A stretch of 64,000 nt of DNA from Chondrus crispus (GCF_000350225.1 NW_005179230.1:35954-99953), one strand, 5' to 3'. Shown: positions 21,883-33,282, counted from the first letter of the stretch. Notes: generated by a model not told the origin, from the sequence alone. Numbers and translations: made by a program.

Positions 21883-22362
21883 GGAGCCTGCCTGCTACGG
21901 TGCCACTGTATGCTACAGTACCACGATACTGTAGTGTAGCATGACAACGGAGCATTTCATAGTAAATAAGGGAGTGACGGACGGCGGAGGGGGGCGACAA
22001 CCACGGACTTGTCGCAAAGCGGCCGCCTAGGTGGACGACCCGACTGCTTATTCTAAACGTGAACCTCTTCCCCCTTCGCGTTTGGAGGGGAATCAACGCG
22101 GGTAGCGAACGCGACCCTACGCGGGCGTGCAGCGATCCACCTCTGCCTGTCGTTACTGGACCGTCACCCAGTGCCGCGATGGGGCGTCGAGGCGTAGATC
22201 CACTCCGCCGCGTACACCACCACGTTCGCGACCATTTTCGCTCTACCACGCTACTAGGACCCGTGTCCTTTCCCTTGGCATGTGCTTACCCCTTCTCCGT
22301 CGATCTGGGCTCTTGCCCAGCAGCGCATACACCCTCAACCGTTTGAGGGTGGTTGCCATACA
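21883..22362 (+). repeat. Truncated, diverged LTR of the Gypsy-A family
   Basis: Aligns with the Gypsy-A LTR from its last U3 hairpin (stem-loop at about 21911-21937) through the GGGGCGTCGAGGCGT block to the terminus GCCATACA at 22362. The first 220 or so bases are absent, replaced by gene X copy 2. It is followed directly by copia RT remnants, so it probably inserted in that copia element and later lost its left part. Confidence 0.7.
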
Positions 22363-23287
22363 AGGACATTCTGTTGAAGTTTGACTCAAGACCCAGGGAG
22401 TGGGACAATGTCGAGTTCTGAGGAAGTGAAATTCGGACCTCATGGATTGATGCTGACGAACGCAAAGTTTGATATTTCTCCGTGGGGCAACCAGACCATC
22501 TCTGAGGTCTGCACGATTCCAGCAGATGTCTGCTTCGAAAGATTCTGATCAGTTCGCGCATCTTTCGCTTGGATAGATCACAGCAGACCGGATGTTTGCC
22601 GCCCGATCAATCGATCAGCTCAAGTCACAGAAGAGAATTTCTCCGTGTGTCATGTGCAAGAGATGAGCAGTGTATACACAGTGTAAGATCATCGTTGGAC
22701 CTGTTCCTAACCTACGGTCCACTTGATCTTGTAACCCTTCACCTTAGAGCATACACGGATGCCTCTTTCGCGACCAACGAAGACCGTTCGTCTCAGCTTG
22801 TATATGTCGTCTTGCTATGTGATGCCTCGGATAAGTGTCACGTCTTAGACCTCGACAGTCGTAAGTGCCAACGTGCCGTAAGGTTTATCATGGCTGGGGG
22901 GATTCACGCATTCGCTAAAGGTTTCGATGATATGTTTGCCAAGCACAATATATTACAGAAACTGTACAGGTGAAAGATTCCTATTACAATGCTTACAGAC
23001 TTAAAGCAGATGTTTGATGTGATAACTAGGGCCTTTCACACAGCGGAGAGGCGATTGATGATAGATATAGCTGCTTCTCGGGAAGCTTAAAATAAGATCG
23101 AGATATCGAATGTGGGATTGGTATTGTCAGAGCACAATATCGCTTATGGATTAACAAAGGTCAGTAGATATAAGGCCTTGGAGAAATTTGTAAAAACAGG
23201 TTTCGGCAAGAACTCAGTTCAACACTGTACCTTCCGTCGCGTTGAATGCGTATGAAAACTACGTGTTTGGCTTTTAAGGGGTGGCAG
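22363..23287 (+). pseudogene. Copia-F 3' fragment: end of RT and RNase H
   Basis: Heavily mutated copia coding sequence in changing frames. The best part is 22739-22973: LRAYTDASFATNEDRSSQL, then VLLCDASDKCHVLD, then the SRKCQR and FIMAGGIHAFAKGFDD region, the RNase H of the same copia lineage as Copia-D. Further on, EISNVGLVLSEHNIAYGLTK (near 23100-23160) is the typical pol C-terminus. A purine-rich AAGGGGTGGCAG abuts the LTR at 23288. The 5' part is missing left of the truncated LTR. Confidence 0.82.
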
Positions 23288-23626
23288 TGTAGGAATTATG
23301 GACTGTAAGGCGATGTTCTAGTGTAATCTGGAAGCTTCAGGAACCGCCTGGGATATGCAATTACCCTTTCTGTGCGGCGCTGAACCTCGATGTTTCCACA
23401 CACAAGTTACAAGTGTAGTACGCCAGCGCACGCAGCATGTGCTGTCCTTTCTGTAATGATTACATTTAGTGTACTCACTACCTAACTTGTAGTTTTATTG
23501 GTATTTGTGTACTTCTGCTGAGCTGTATAAGTTTCCACCCTAGCTAGTAAGCCAGGTTTTCGTATACTAGAGATCAGAACTCAATAAAAGGTCGAGTTCG
23601 GGTGACCGTAGAGAATTATCCTCACA
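23288..23626 (+). repeat. Copia-F 3' LTR
   Basis: Starts TGTAGGAATTAT after the polypurine tract and ends GAATTATCCTCACA, giving imperfect inverted termini and a length of 339 bp. It contains TATAAGT at 23526-23532 and AATAAA at 23583-23588, in the order expected for promoter and polyadenylation signal. No second copy is in the window, so the right boundary is inferred from the inverted terminus. Confidence 0.6.
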
Positions 23627-23736
23627 TAGAATCTACCAAACATCAGCGATTACCAACGAGAAGTATTTCCTCAGAAAGAAGAAGCCGATCTAGTGTTCAC
23701 CACGGACAGGCTGTCCCCACTCCCATCGGAGGGTAC
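23627..23736. other. Left flank of Gypsy-B, unassigned
   Basis: 110 bp between the Copia-F LTR and Gypsy-B. It ends in GGAGGGTAC, with GTAC repeated at 56391-56394 as the probable TSD. Confidence 0.5.
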
Positions 23737-24381
23737 TGTTGCAGGTTGTCCTCCGGCAAGCGCTTCAAGCAGAGCGGTCGCCGCAAAACACACTAGAAGT
23801 CCCACAGCTGTAACCCAAATAAACAAACTCGCTGTGTAAAGGTTAGCAACGCTACAGTGCGACAACATAATCAGTAGCGACACAGCTACACAGTGACAAT
23901 GGCAGCAGTGACAGACCAGCCACACAGCCCGTACAGTCACAGCAACGAATCGGTTGCTCTTGGCTCAACACTCCTGTTGTTGATGTCCTCTACATCCTTG
24001 TGGGTGTCACTTCCCTTAAGTAGACATGGACCTACTCTAATTCTTCACACCCTCCGAGGCCCGACGCCCCTTCACCCTCTGTCTCCTCTCTCCCGACACC
24101 GGCACTCCAGATCCTCCGGGCATCGACACCTCTCCAGGACCTCTACATAATCCTTGTTACGTCCGCGCCCGTTCCTCGGTCTGCTACCTCACACACGCCC
24201 GATCGCTGTTCCCGACAGCGGCTGACGCGTCCAATTGCGACTTGTACCGAGGTTGGTCTGCGGCCTGCTGATGGAGAGTTCTGGTCTAGAACCGGGACGC
24301 CTGCCGCTCTGTGTAAGCTCACTGCCCCCACATTGCCAGTGTAAGCCTTTCATTGACGTCCTACAATGCTAATTTGCAACA
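23737..24381 (-). repeat. Gypsy-B 3' LTR
   Basis: 645 bp, matching 55746-56390 with roughly 18 differences by eye. It lies next to the pol C-terminus at 24418. Confidence 0.92.
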
Positions 24382-24417
24382 TTCGTCCTTTGTTCCGATC
24401 TACCTGCCAATGCCTTT

Positions 24418-25211
24418 TCATGTGTTGCTCTTCATGATCCGATCTGGCGCCCCGGAAAGATCTCTGAAAGGTTCTGAGTTAGCTTGGTCTTGACGCAAGC
24501 AGCTGTCTTCCCGTCTGACTTCCTTGTTCGTTCGAGCTTTGATGGTTTCTCCGTTCTTGTGGTCAAACAACTTGACCAGTGTGTCTGGGAGTTCTGACTC
24601 TCTAGTCCATGTAGCCGAACGTCGACCGTGTATTTTCACCTTGAACCAACGCTCCGTCTGGTCCGAGTCCTCGCAATCGCTTGTTTCACATCGTTCAATG
24701 CGCTTGAATAGCAGGAAGTTGTCCGGAAACACGCCATCCTTTGGCTCACCTGATTCTACAACTCGTGGTCCAATCTTGCGCAAGCGGTTGACGTGTACTC
24801 GCACTCTCTTGGAACCCGCCTCCGACTCCAGCTCATAGCCGACACTTCCGAGCTTCTGTTTCACAACGTATGGTCCGTCCCATGGCTTAACGACCTTGTT
24901 GCCTTCATCCTAATCTCGTCCAGCGTTTCCCGCACAACTTTGTCGTATTGCGTCTTTCCACGTGTTCGTGCTTTCTTGGCCTGTGTGAGCAGCTTCTTGT
25001 GCAGCGTTGACAGTCTCCGGGCGAGATCTTGCTGCTCCTCGTCCGCCATTTCAAGATCCACTTTGCTCCATGCCTCGAATGATTCAATTCCAAACATTGC
25101 CTCAAATGGCGTCATGCTTGTCGAGGTGTGCACGCTGGTGTTGTAACGCAGGCAAGCCAGCGCCACATGCTCATCCCAGTCCGTTTCGCCTGTAGTCATG
25201 AAGCTTGCTAT
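24418..25211 (-). pseudogene. Gypsy-B integrase C-terminal region with chromodomain-like end
   Basis: Continues the integrase frame cut by Gypsy-A at 25211. ASFMTTGETDWDEHVALACLRYNTSVHTSTSMTPFE (25213-25105) is the typical gypsy integrase segment after the DDE core, then comes a coiled, charged stretch to about 24900. After a frame change the part 24864-24418 has VHVNRLRKI and a chromodomain-like block (WFKVKIHGRRSATWTRESEL). Chromodomains in gypsy integrases bind modified histones and steer insertion. The frame break near 24865-24900 shows decay. Confidence 0.85.
25207..25211. repeat. Gypsy-A left TSD (GCTAT)
   Basis: Identical to 37815-37819. Removing Gypsy-A plus one copy restores the Gypsy-B integrase frame. 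Confidence 0.93.
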
Positions 25212-25910
25212 TGTAGTATAACCCCCCCTGGGGCTTTTTAGTTAGATTAGATCAGCAACGGGATCTAGTGCTGTAGAGCTCGATGCTCTACAGTACTACC
25301 GCGCGTGGCCACGTGTGCCCCTTGGGTACAGGGCGCACGCGTGCACACCTGTACACGTGTACCGCGCGAACGAAACGCGCACGCACCACGGGTAATACGT
25401 GTACTGTCAGCCTCGACATAGCTGACAGTATTACAGTGCAGGCCGACCTGCACTACAGTAGCCCACTACAGTACCTCGGTACTGTAGTGTTATGATAGAT
25501 TGTTTTGTACATTAAATATGGAGCGGACCGGCGGCGGTGGAAGAGGACAAGCACGGACTTGTCACCCACCGACCGTCAAGGTCCGACTTCCCGCTTATTC
25601 TAAGGGAACGCTCGCTAATTACCTTAGAAGCGGCACCGAGCGCAGGTTGAGGACGCACGCGGTACGCCCACGAGCCGGCTCCGCCTCCGCCCGTCGGTAC
25701 TGGATCGTTACCCAGTACCGCGCCGGGGCGTCGAGGCGTCGAACCGCTCGCGCGTACCGGCATCCTCCCCGTTCCCGCTCTACCACGCTGCCCGGGCCCG
25801 CTGCCCGGTGCCGTTAGCTGGTGTCCTGCTTCACCCCCGTCTTCCCGTTCGGACGGGGTCTACGTCGAGCTGTGCATACACCCCTCTCCGTTGGGGGTGT
25901 TTATGCTACA
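25212..25910 (+). repeat. Gypsy-A 5' LTR
   Basis: 699 bp, TGTAGTATAA to TTATGCTACA (imperfect inverted termini). U3 carries four perfect or near-perfect hairpins between 25271 and 25489 and a GTACACGTGTAC palindrome at 25351-25362. A TATA-like TTAAATAT lies near 25512. Confidence 0.96.
25271..25489 (+). promoter_or_regulatory. Array of four hairpins in the Gypsy-A LTR
   Basis: Stem-loops: 25271-25279 with 25285-25293 (9 bp, loop 5); 25402-25411 with 25421-25430 (10 bp, loop 9); 25437-25443 with 25448-25454 (7 bp, loop 4); 25464-25474 with 25479-25489 (11 bp, loop 4). All lie upstream of the TATA-like box, so they act as DNA or in the RNA of the 3' LTR copy. The 37-kb LTR and largely the 39-kb solo LTR keep the stems. 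Confidence 0.75.
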
Positions 25911-25911
25911 G

Positions 25912-25927
25912 TGGTCTCCCGACCTAG
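25912..25927 (+). other. Gypsy-A primer-binding site
   Basis: TGGTCTCCCGACCTAG one base after the LTR. Gypsy-C has TGGTGTCCCGACCTAG at the equivalent place. The initial TGG pairs with a tRNA 3' CCA; I cannot name the tRNA without a genome tRNA set. Confidence 0.75.
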
Positions 25928-25990
25928 AAGACCCTGGAGTCCGATCTCCGAGAAGACTTCCGCTTCCCTCCGCGAACCGATCTCGTTGAG

Positions 25991-28561
25991 ATGAGCCAAG
26001 AGTTTGAGCGCTCGATCCGCTCCGAAGCGGCGGATCTGAGTCCGGCCGCTGTGCAGTCCCCATCCGCCCCGTCGGGCGACGGCGACGCAGGTCCTCGTGA
26101 CCGCGAACCGTCGCTCGGATCCTCCCAGGAAAGAGCGGCGGCGATGTTCGAACGCATAGCCGAATACATCGAGGAAGTCCGTACTTCCCTTCGGATCGAT
26201 GTATCGGACCATGTATACACTCGATGTATGGCCGAACTCCGCTCCCTGCGTGAAGGGAGGTTCGATAGAGTGACGCAGTCCTTAGAGAATCTCCGAGCAC
26301 TGATCGACGAGTTACACTCGCGGATAGTGCTCGTCGAAGACTCCCGTTTCGCCTCGCCCGGACCGTCCGGGCAAGGTCGCCCTGAGAGGCCGACCTTGGT
26401 GAGACGACCCCAGGACCGAACCTCTCCGTCCGCAGAGCAATTGGGTGCGTTCGCGCACCTCTCCGCTGAGCTCGACGCCACTCGTCGGCGTGCTCGTGAC
26501 ATGGAACGTACCATGGCCGAAAGGCTACCCGGTGCCCCCCCGAGAGGGCCCGGTGGTACCGTACCTCCGAGCGCCGCCGCCCCCGAAGGTTGGCGTCCGA
26601 CTGGTGCCGCTACCAGTCGGACTACAGAAGGAAGCCGCCCTCCGATAGACGCGAACTTCGCGTCTGAGACCCAAGCCTTGCCGCCTGTCGTCGGAAGTAG
26701 GCGGCAAGTGGACCGCGTATCGTACGCGGACGAACAGGACCGTGGAGGAGCCGCCCGCGGATCCGGAGAACCGATGTTCTCCGTCGATCCCCGCTGGGGC
26801 GGCTACCCGCCGGCGAGTTACGCCGAGCATCCAGGTCCGGTAGATGTCCGTACGCTACCGATTACCTCCTTCGGCACGCTGGGTCCCGCTGAACCCGGGC
26901 TCGAGCCGGTACATACGATGATCCAAGAGTTCAGCGCCGTTGCTGACTATCGTATGTACCGCTTGGATAACACCTCCAGGCTCGTTACCTCGGGTGACGC
27001 GGGACGGATCGCGAAGTACGTCCAACGCTGTCGTGGGATCCGTCCCACGATGCGCAGCTTCGACGGTACCGACCCGATCCAGCTGCTGCCGTTTTTGAAG
27101 GATATCCGAATCACCTTCAACTCGCAACACCTGACCGAAGGTGTTGCGGTACGAGTCCTCGCGCACTTCCTCGAGCGCGACGCGGAGCGCCTGTATACGA
27201 GTTATACGATGCGTGGCCTCCGTGCCGGCCAGCTCCACGACGACGTGAGCTGGCCGGGGCTCGTGAATCAATTCTTGAAACGCTACCTCACGGACGACGT
27301 GTTAGGTGAAGCGTACGACGCTGTCGCTACGGCGCGACAGCAATCGCATGAGACGGAAAGCACGTTTGCTGACCGAGTCGAGACTGCCGCGTTCCGATGC
27401 ACGGCAGTCTTCACCGAACAGTCCCTCGCGCACTACTTCGTGCGGGGACTTGCACCGGCAACCCGTGCCGCAGTATCCGAGACGGTGCAAAGGCTGCCAG
27501 GCAGTCAGAAGACCGATCTTCCGACCATCCGCCGTATCGCCACGGCGGAAGGTACAACGTACCGCGCTCGGCGCGGTTTACCTCTGCCGGATCCGAAACC
27601 GGCAGGGAGGGCTGGCAGGACTACGAAGTCCGCCGCGACAAGTTCGCCCGCCTCGACCCTCCATATCGGGGAGGATGAGTGGCAGGCCGACCCTGTCCTC
27701 ATTACGCAAGGAGCAGGGCCCGTGGGGGCACGAACCCCCTCACCGATGTCGACCGGAACGACATCGAGTTACGCGACGGCATTCGCGGCCACTCCGAGAG
27801 TGGCAAGGGGCACGGACCCCCGCGTCGCCGAGCTCGATATCTCAAATCGAGATAAGGGAAGCGCCTCGCCTCGCGTGCCCCTCCTCACCGATGAGGAGGC
27901 GCGGCACGCGGCGACCTTCGCCTCAACGGACGGCAGCGCGTACATGTGCTGGCTATGCCGTACGTACGGGCATGCCATGTACGCGTGCCCGTTCCTGTCG
28001 CCGGAACAACGAATGTTCACGGCGTACAGGAACTACCGCTACCAGATGGAGACGCGCCCAGGGGCGCGTAATCTCCTCCGGCAAGCGGCGGGCGAGGGCC
28101 GTCCCCCGCGTCAAGGCTTCCCGAACCGATCGGATGGGGGCGCACGCTTCGCCCCCCGTGGAGGCGGGTACCGTCGTAACGAAGTCGATCGTCGGGATCG
28201 ACCCGCCTACCGCCAGGCGGACACAAGATACCCGCGCCAAGAGCAGAGAGGGGACCGAGACCGTTCTCGGTTACCCCAACAGGTACAAAATGCGATAATG
28301 TACCTGCAAGACTGGGTAGAGGATCCCTACCCTCTACCCACGGAGGGTCACGAAGGCGAGCCGACTCGCTTCGTCCCCCATATCCTGCGACGACCGGACG
28401 CCGCAGGTCAAGGCCTGGAAGTACCGGAATACTTCGCCAGGGCCGCTGAGCCGCAGTGGGGGGATCGTCCCTACCCACGCGGCCGGCTACCTGAAGAAGA
28501 CCTGGCCGTCGATAGCCAGGAGGTTAGCTCCGATAGCACCGGTAGTTCGAAAAAAGGGTAA
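25991..28561 (+). CDS. gag: Gypsy-A Gag
   Basis: This 856-codon gene encodes the structural protein that packages element RNA into cytoplasmic particles. The N-terminal 330 residues are charged and partly coiled (EELRSLREGRFDRVTQSLENL-type helices) and then Pro/Arg-rich. A capsid-like retrotransposon Gag domain follows at about residues 350-520 (FDGTDPIQLLPFLKDIRITF through HYFVRGLAPATRAAV). A perfect CX2CX4HX4C zinc knuckle (CWLCRTYGHAMYAC) lies at about 652-665. The tail is rich in Arg, Gly and acidic residues. ATG 25991 is the first start after the primer-binding site. The stop (28559-28561) lies inside the frameshift signal that gives access to pol. Confidence 0.93.
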   Translation: MSQEFERSIRSEAADLSPAAVQSPSAPSGDGDAGPRDREPSLGSSQERAAAMFERIAEYIEEVRTSLRIDVSDHVYTRCMAELRSLREGRFDRVTQSLENLRALIDELHSRIVLVEDSRFASPGPSGQGRPERPTLVRRPQDRTSPSAEQLGAFAHLSAELDATRRRARDMERTMAERLPGAPPRGPGGTVPPSAAAPEGWRPTGAATSRTTEGSRPPIDANFASETQALPPVVGSRRQVDRVSYADEQDRGGAARGSGEPMFSVDPRWGGYPPASYAEHPGPVDVRTLPITSFGTLGPAEPGLEPVHTMIQEFSAVADYRMYRLDNTSRLVTSGDAGRIAKYVQRCRGIRPTMRSFDGTDPIQLLPFLKDIRITFNSQHLTEGVAVRVLAHFLERDAERLYTSYTMRGLRAGQLHDDVSWPGLVNQFLKRYLTDDVLGEAYDAVATARQQSHETESTFADRVETAAFRCTAVFTEQSLAHYFVRGLAPATRAAVSETVQRLPGSQKTDLPTIRRIATAEGTTYRARRGLPLPDPKPAGRAGRTTKSAATSSPASTLHIGEDEWQADPVLITQGAGPVGARTPSPMSTGTTSSYATAFAATPRVARGTDPRVAELDISNRDKGSASPRVPLLTDEEARHAATFASTDGSAYMCWLCRTYGHAMYACPFLSPEQRMFTAYRNYRYQMETRPGARNLLRQAAGEGRPPRQGFPNRSDGGARFAPRGGGYRRNEVDRRDRPAYRQADTRYPRQEQRGDRDRSRLPQQVQNAIMYLQDWVEDPYPLPTEGHEGEPTRFVPHILRRPDAAGQGLEVPEYFARAAEPQWGDRPYPRGRLPEEDLAVDSQEVSSDSTGSSKKG

Positions 28562-28598
28562 AGACGGTTACGTACACGCGGTCGCGTGAGCCGTCTTT
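28546..28598 (+). promoter_or_regulatory. Candidate -1 ribosomal frameshift signal between gag and pol
   Basis: The pol frame is -1 to gag and is closed upstream by TAG at 28543-28545, so the switch must occur within 28546-28558. That window holds six A then GGG (28550-28558). A stem AAAGACGG (28560-28567) pairs perfectly with CCGTCTTT (28591-28598), and inside its loop ACGCG (28576-28580) pairs with CGCGT (28583-28587). The A-run is not in the canonical X-XXY-YYZ phase, so the exact slip is unproven. Confidence 0.65.
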
Positions 28599-31500
28599 TC
28601 CCCACGAACTAGACCCGACCCGGCGTGCTCGCCAAGGACACGGGGGGTATTGTCCGATAATACATCCCCCGCTACCGGAGGCGAACACGGGAGCTCCTGT
28701 AATGCCGATACAGGAGCGAGCGCACGTCGAGGCCTCCGAAGGCCTGACGTTAGGAGCACAAGACACGGGGACAGCCGACGTCCCGGTGAGGCGTAACGAA
28801 GGCGACGGGGGCAACGACGACCGAAAAGATTCGGTCGACCCCCTGACTCCCGCGAGCCCAAGGTCGCCGGAGAAAGGTCCGTGTCGAACGGACTCCAGTA
28901 ATCCGAGGGGCGTCACTGATCCGCCGACGCCCCAAGGAGGGGGGAGAAGGAAACGCAAGCGGGGCCAGCACCGAAATCGAAGGCCCCGGCGGAACGACCT
29001 CACCGATAAGGTCGCCCCGAAGGTTGTCGACGGCGTCATTTGCCTTATGACGTCGAAGATCTACAACGTCCTCGGCTCGATAGCCACAGAGGGAAATGCA
29101 TTTAAACCCCGCACGATCGCCGTTGATACGTGCTCGGGGTATAATCTGGTGAGGAAGGCCGACCTTCCCCCCGATTGGACGCGTTACGTCGTGCACGACG
29201 CACCTCTGCCACGATTGGCAGGCGCGAATAGCAACCCCCTCAAGCTTTCGGCCGTCGTCCGCCTGGCCGTGCGGTTGAGGAACACGGTGTTCCGAATTCC
29301 GTTCGTAGTCGCGGATCGGCTCGCCGTGCCAGTCCTCCTCGGCACGGCCTTCATCGATACGCACGTGCGATGTATCGACATCGAAGCTCAACGAATGGAG
29401 CTACGCCAAGGCGGTTCTGTCGCCATCGTGGACGGAAAGGGGGAGTCGACTCCCCCTACCAGGCGACACGGACGACACACGGGTCGGCCGGACGTACGCG
29501 AGGAGGCCCCGCAGGCGATCCGAATCGCCCGCTGGGTTACCATCCCCGCGATGTCACAAGCCCGTGTGCGTGTGACAACCGCGGGGAGGGGCCTCGTGTT
29601 CCTGGAGCCCAAGCCCTCACTCCAACACCGACATGGAGTGAGGCTGACGAATGGCGTCGCGGAGGTCCTACCGAATCAGACCTTCGACGTCATCGTCGCG
29701 AATTTCTCACGACGAGAAAAGCGGCTTCCGAAGCACACCGTCGTGGGATACGCGAAGCGCAACCCCCTCGCGATCCTCACTCCCGAACGTAAGGTCGCCG
29801 AGGGGATCGTGCACGCGCTACACCTGACCGACGTGACCGATCAAGTCGGTGGGGTAGGAGTTGGCCGATCCAACTCCGACGATAAGACCACCGCCGGGGG
29901 CAGGGGGGTCGACCCGGACGAACGGTCGCCTTTATGCCAACCGACGGCGAGAGGTACTGTACTCCCCGAGCAAAAGGATCCCGAAAATCCACCGATGGAT
30001 TGGGAAAAAGAGATCGACCTGTCATACATCGACGATGACAAGCTCCGTGGCCACGTACTCGACATGCTCCGTAAGCACTCGATTCTGTGGAGCGGTGCTC
30101 TTGGAACGATCCAAGCCACGGAGCATCGCATTCCCCTCGAACCGGGAACGAAACCGATTCGTTCTATGCCCTATCGGAAGGGCCCGGCCATGCGCGAAAT
30201 GGTCGCGAAGGAGGTCAGCAAAATGTTGAACGCAGGGGTTATCGAACCCGCGAGCACCGGGTGGGCGTCCCCCGTGGTGCTGGTACCGAAGAAAGACGGC
30301 TCTCTTCGGTTCTGCGTGGACTACCGGCGTCTCAACGCGAAGACGGCAGCAGATTCGTATCCACTGCCACGGATGGACGACTGCATCGACTCGTTAGGAG
30401 ATGCAGCCGTCTTCACCACGTTGGACTGCAATTCCGGTTATTGGCAGATCCCGGTCGCTCCGGAAGACCGGGATAAGACCACGTTTACGACGCACATGGG
30501 CACGTTTCGCCACTTGCGCATGCCGTTTGGACCCAAAGGGGCACCGGCCACCTTCCAACGTGCGCTCGACATAATACTTTCCGGAGTCCGCTGGCAAATA
30601 TGCCTCGTCTATCTCGACGACGTGATCGTGTTCTCCCGTACGCACGGAGAACACGCGAGGCATCTCGATACCGTCTTGAGCTTACTGCGGAGTTCTGGTA
30701 TCTCTCTTAAGCTCAAGAAGTGCAGCTTCTTCCGACCGAAGGTGCACTACTTGGGGCACGTCATCTCCCCTGGCAAGTTGAGCGTGGCTGATACGGCGGC
30801 CGACGCATTCAAGACGTTCACGTTCCCAAGGACGTTGACGCAAGTGCGCTCGTTCCTCGGGGCGTGTAACGTATACCGCCGATTCGTTAAGGGGTTCGCT
30901 AAGATTGCGCGTCCTCTGACCGACATGACGCGCAAGGATTCGGATCCCGATTTCTATAACCCCACGGAGCTGAAACTTCAGGCGTTCGAGAACCTTAAGA
31001 AGTGCATGATCGCTCCGCCGATCCTCGCGTTGCCCCGGCACGGTCGTCCGTACATGATAGACACCGACTCGAGTGCCTACCAACTCGGCTGGACCTTACT
31101 TCAGGGGCACGAAGAGCCGAACGACTGGCGCCCCGTGGGGTATTGGTCGTACTCACTGTCCGATAGTGAGCGCAACTACAGCGCTACCGAACGCGAGTGC
31201 TTCGCCGTAGTGTGGGCCGTCCGTACACTACGGCCGTACGTAGAGGGCACGAAGTTCACCGTACGGACGGACCATGACGCGCTCCGATGGCTCATGTCAC
31301 TCACCGAGAGTTCCGGAAGACTCACCCGGTGGCGGCTACGTCTGGCTGAATACGATTTCACCATTCAGTACCGCCCCGGACGCGTGCATCAGGTGCCCGA
31401 TGCCCTGTCACGACTCGTATCGCCGAAGGTCGCCGATGACCCTCGCCCCACCGTCGAGGTGGATGACGACATCCCCACTTTCGACGGGGGCACGACAGTT

Positions 31501-33282
31501 CGAGACGTATCGAACGAGCTCGCGGACCACTCTTGTACCGCCAGTTGTGATCATCAGGCCGTCCATGTCTTCGTAACGACACGGAACCAAGCCGAAGCCC
31601 GAACAAGGTCGCGCGCACGGACGCGCGACGAACCGAGAGGCGACGACGAAGCCCCCGCTCTCCAAGGACCCAATTCGTTTTGGGAGGAGAACGACGAGTT
31701 CGACGCCGCCGACATCCAGCGCGCCGAAGACCCCGAGGCTGGCCTGCTCGATGCCCCGGTCGCCCCACCGCAGGACGACCTTCCGGCCCCTCTTACGATA
31801 GAGGAGATAGCCGAGGAGCAACGCGTGGATGACTTCTGCCAAACCGTTTTGGCACGACAGTCAGAGTCCCGGGACTCTGCGTTCTTCGAGGACCACCAAG
31901 GGGTGCTCAAACGGAGACAACCCTTCGACCCTGATATCGTTCAGGTGGTGGTACCTCGGACGCTTCGCGCCAGGCTCCTTCGCCTGTGCCACAACCCAGC
32001 CATCGCGGGGCACCCGGGCCAGAACCGTATGTACTACGCACTTCGACGCGAGTACTACTGGCCCCACCTGGCTGCAGACGTAGCAGCCACGGTGCGAGGG
32101 TGTCGAACCTGCGCGATGAACCGGGTCAAGCTGAGGAAACATCTCAACCGATTGAGGTTGTTTCCAGCTACGAGGCCGCTCGAGAGCCTGGCCATCGACA
32201 TCTTGGGGCCGCTCCCCAAGACGAAGACAGGAAAACGATTCCTGCTCGTGATTACGGACCGCTTCAGTAAGCTGACGCAAGTTGTTGCGCTCCGCACGAT
32301 AACCGCATACACCGTCGCGGTTGCGTTCTGCCAATCGTGGGTGTTTAAGTACGGCGTCCCGCGCACGTTGCTGTCCGATAACGGACCGCAGTTTAACGCC
32401 AAGTTCTTCCACAGCACGTGCCGCGTTCTGGGGATAACGAATTTGTACACTTCGGCGTACCATCCCCAGACGAACGGGCAAGTAGAGCGATATAACCGAA
32501 CAATCGCCTCGATGCTGCAGATCTACGTGGGTGAACACCAGGACGACTGGGATGTGTACGTGGGGCCGCTTACGTACGCGTACAACTCCCACGTACATCG
32601 CACCACACGCACCACGCCGTTTGAGCTCGTGCTCAGCAGGCCACCGCCGGAGTTCTCTCTCCGACGGGCGGACGGCGACGCGCCCCCTTCCGATAGGGGG
32701 AACCAACGTGCCGAGTTCCTCAAGACCTTGGACTCGACTATCCAAAAGGGCTACGGGAGCCTGCGTCGGACGCAGGCTCGCTACAAGCGCGACTTCGATA
32801 AGCGCATACGACGTACTGATTCCCGGCTCCGTCCCGGAGAATACGTATATCTCAACCCCACCGATGGGGCTAAGACATCGAACAAGCTCGCCTCGCCCGC
32901 GGTCGGACCCTACCGCGTGCTCGCCAATGACCGCCGAACCATCACGATTGATCGTGATGGGGTCACCGAGCGAGTCTCCGCCGACCGCTGCGTGTACGCG
33001 CCGTCTCCGATAGACGCGCCACAAGCAAGTACGACGACCCCGCGGGACCTCGCCGATAAGGTCACCGCGGGAACGCAGTATGCCGTCGAACGGCTACTGA
33101 GACATCGAGTCATGGAAGACGGAACTACGGAGTTCCTCATCAAGTGGGCGGATTACGACGCGCCCACTTGGACTGCGCGGACTCACGTCCCGGAGGAGTT
33201 GGTGTCTCGTTACGCCCAACGCCTTCGGAGACGTACCGGCAGGGACCTCACCCAAACTGTGAACGCGGACGTTCACGCTTAA
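28562..33282 (+). CDS. pol: Gypsy-A Pol polyprotein: protease, RT, RNase H, integrase, chromodomain
   Basis: The frame is open from 28546; its first ATG is at 28702, and residues are counted from there (1526 codons). Protease at about 140-235 has DTCSG where DTGAG or DSGA is usual. RT at about 490-700 has motif A TTLDCNSGYW (about 573) and intact YLDD (about 636). RNase H follows (DTDSSAYQLG, about 785; FTVRTDHDALRWL). Integrase has an HHCC finger at about 1095-1138 (CHNPAIAGH, CRTC) and an intact DDE triad (IDILGP about 1165, SDNGPQF about 1223, GQVERYN about 1258). A chromodomain lies at about 1459-1510 (FLIKWADYDAPTW). It is expressed as a Gag-Pol fusion by frameshift and processed by the protease, then copies RNA to DNA and inserts it. 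Intact; likely autonomous. Confidence 0.95.

Noticed and set aside
28750-29391. Long minus-strand frames opposite Gypsy-A gag and pol
   Set aside because: They mirror the codon bias of the true plus-strand genes.
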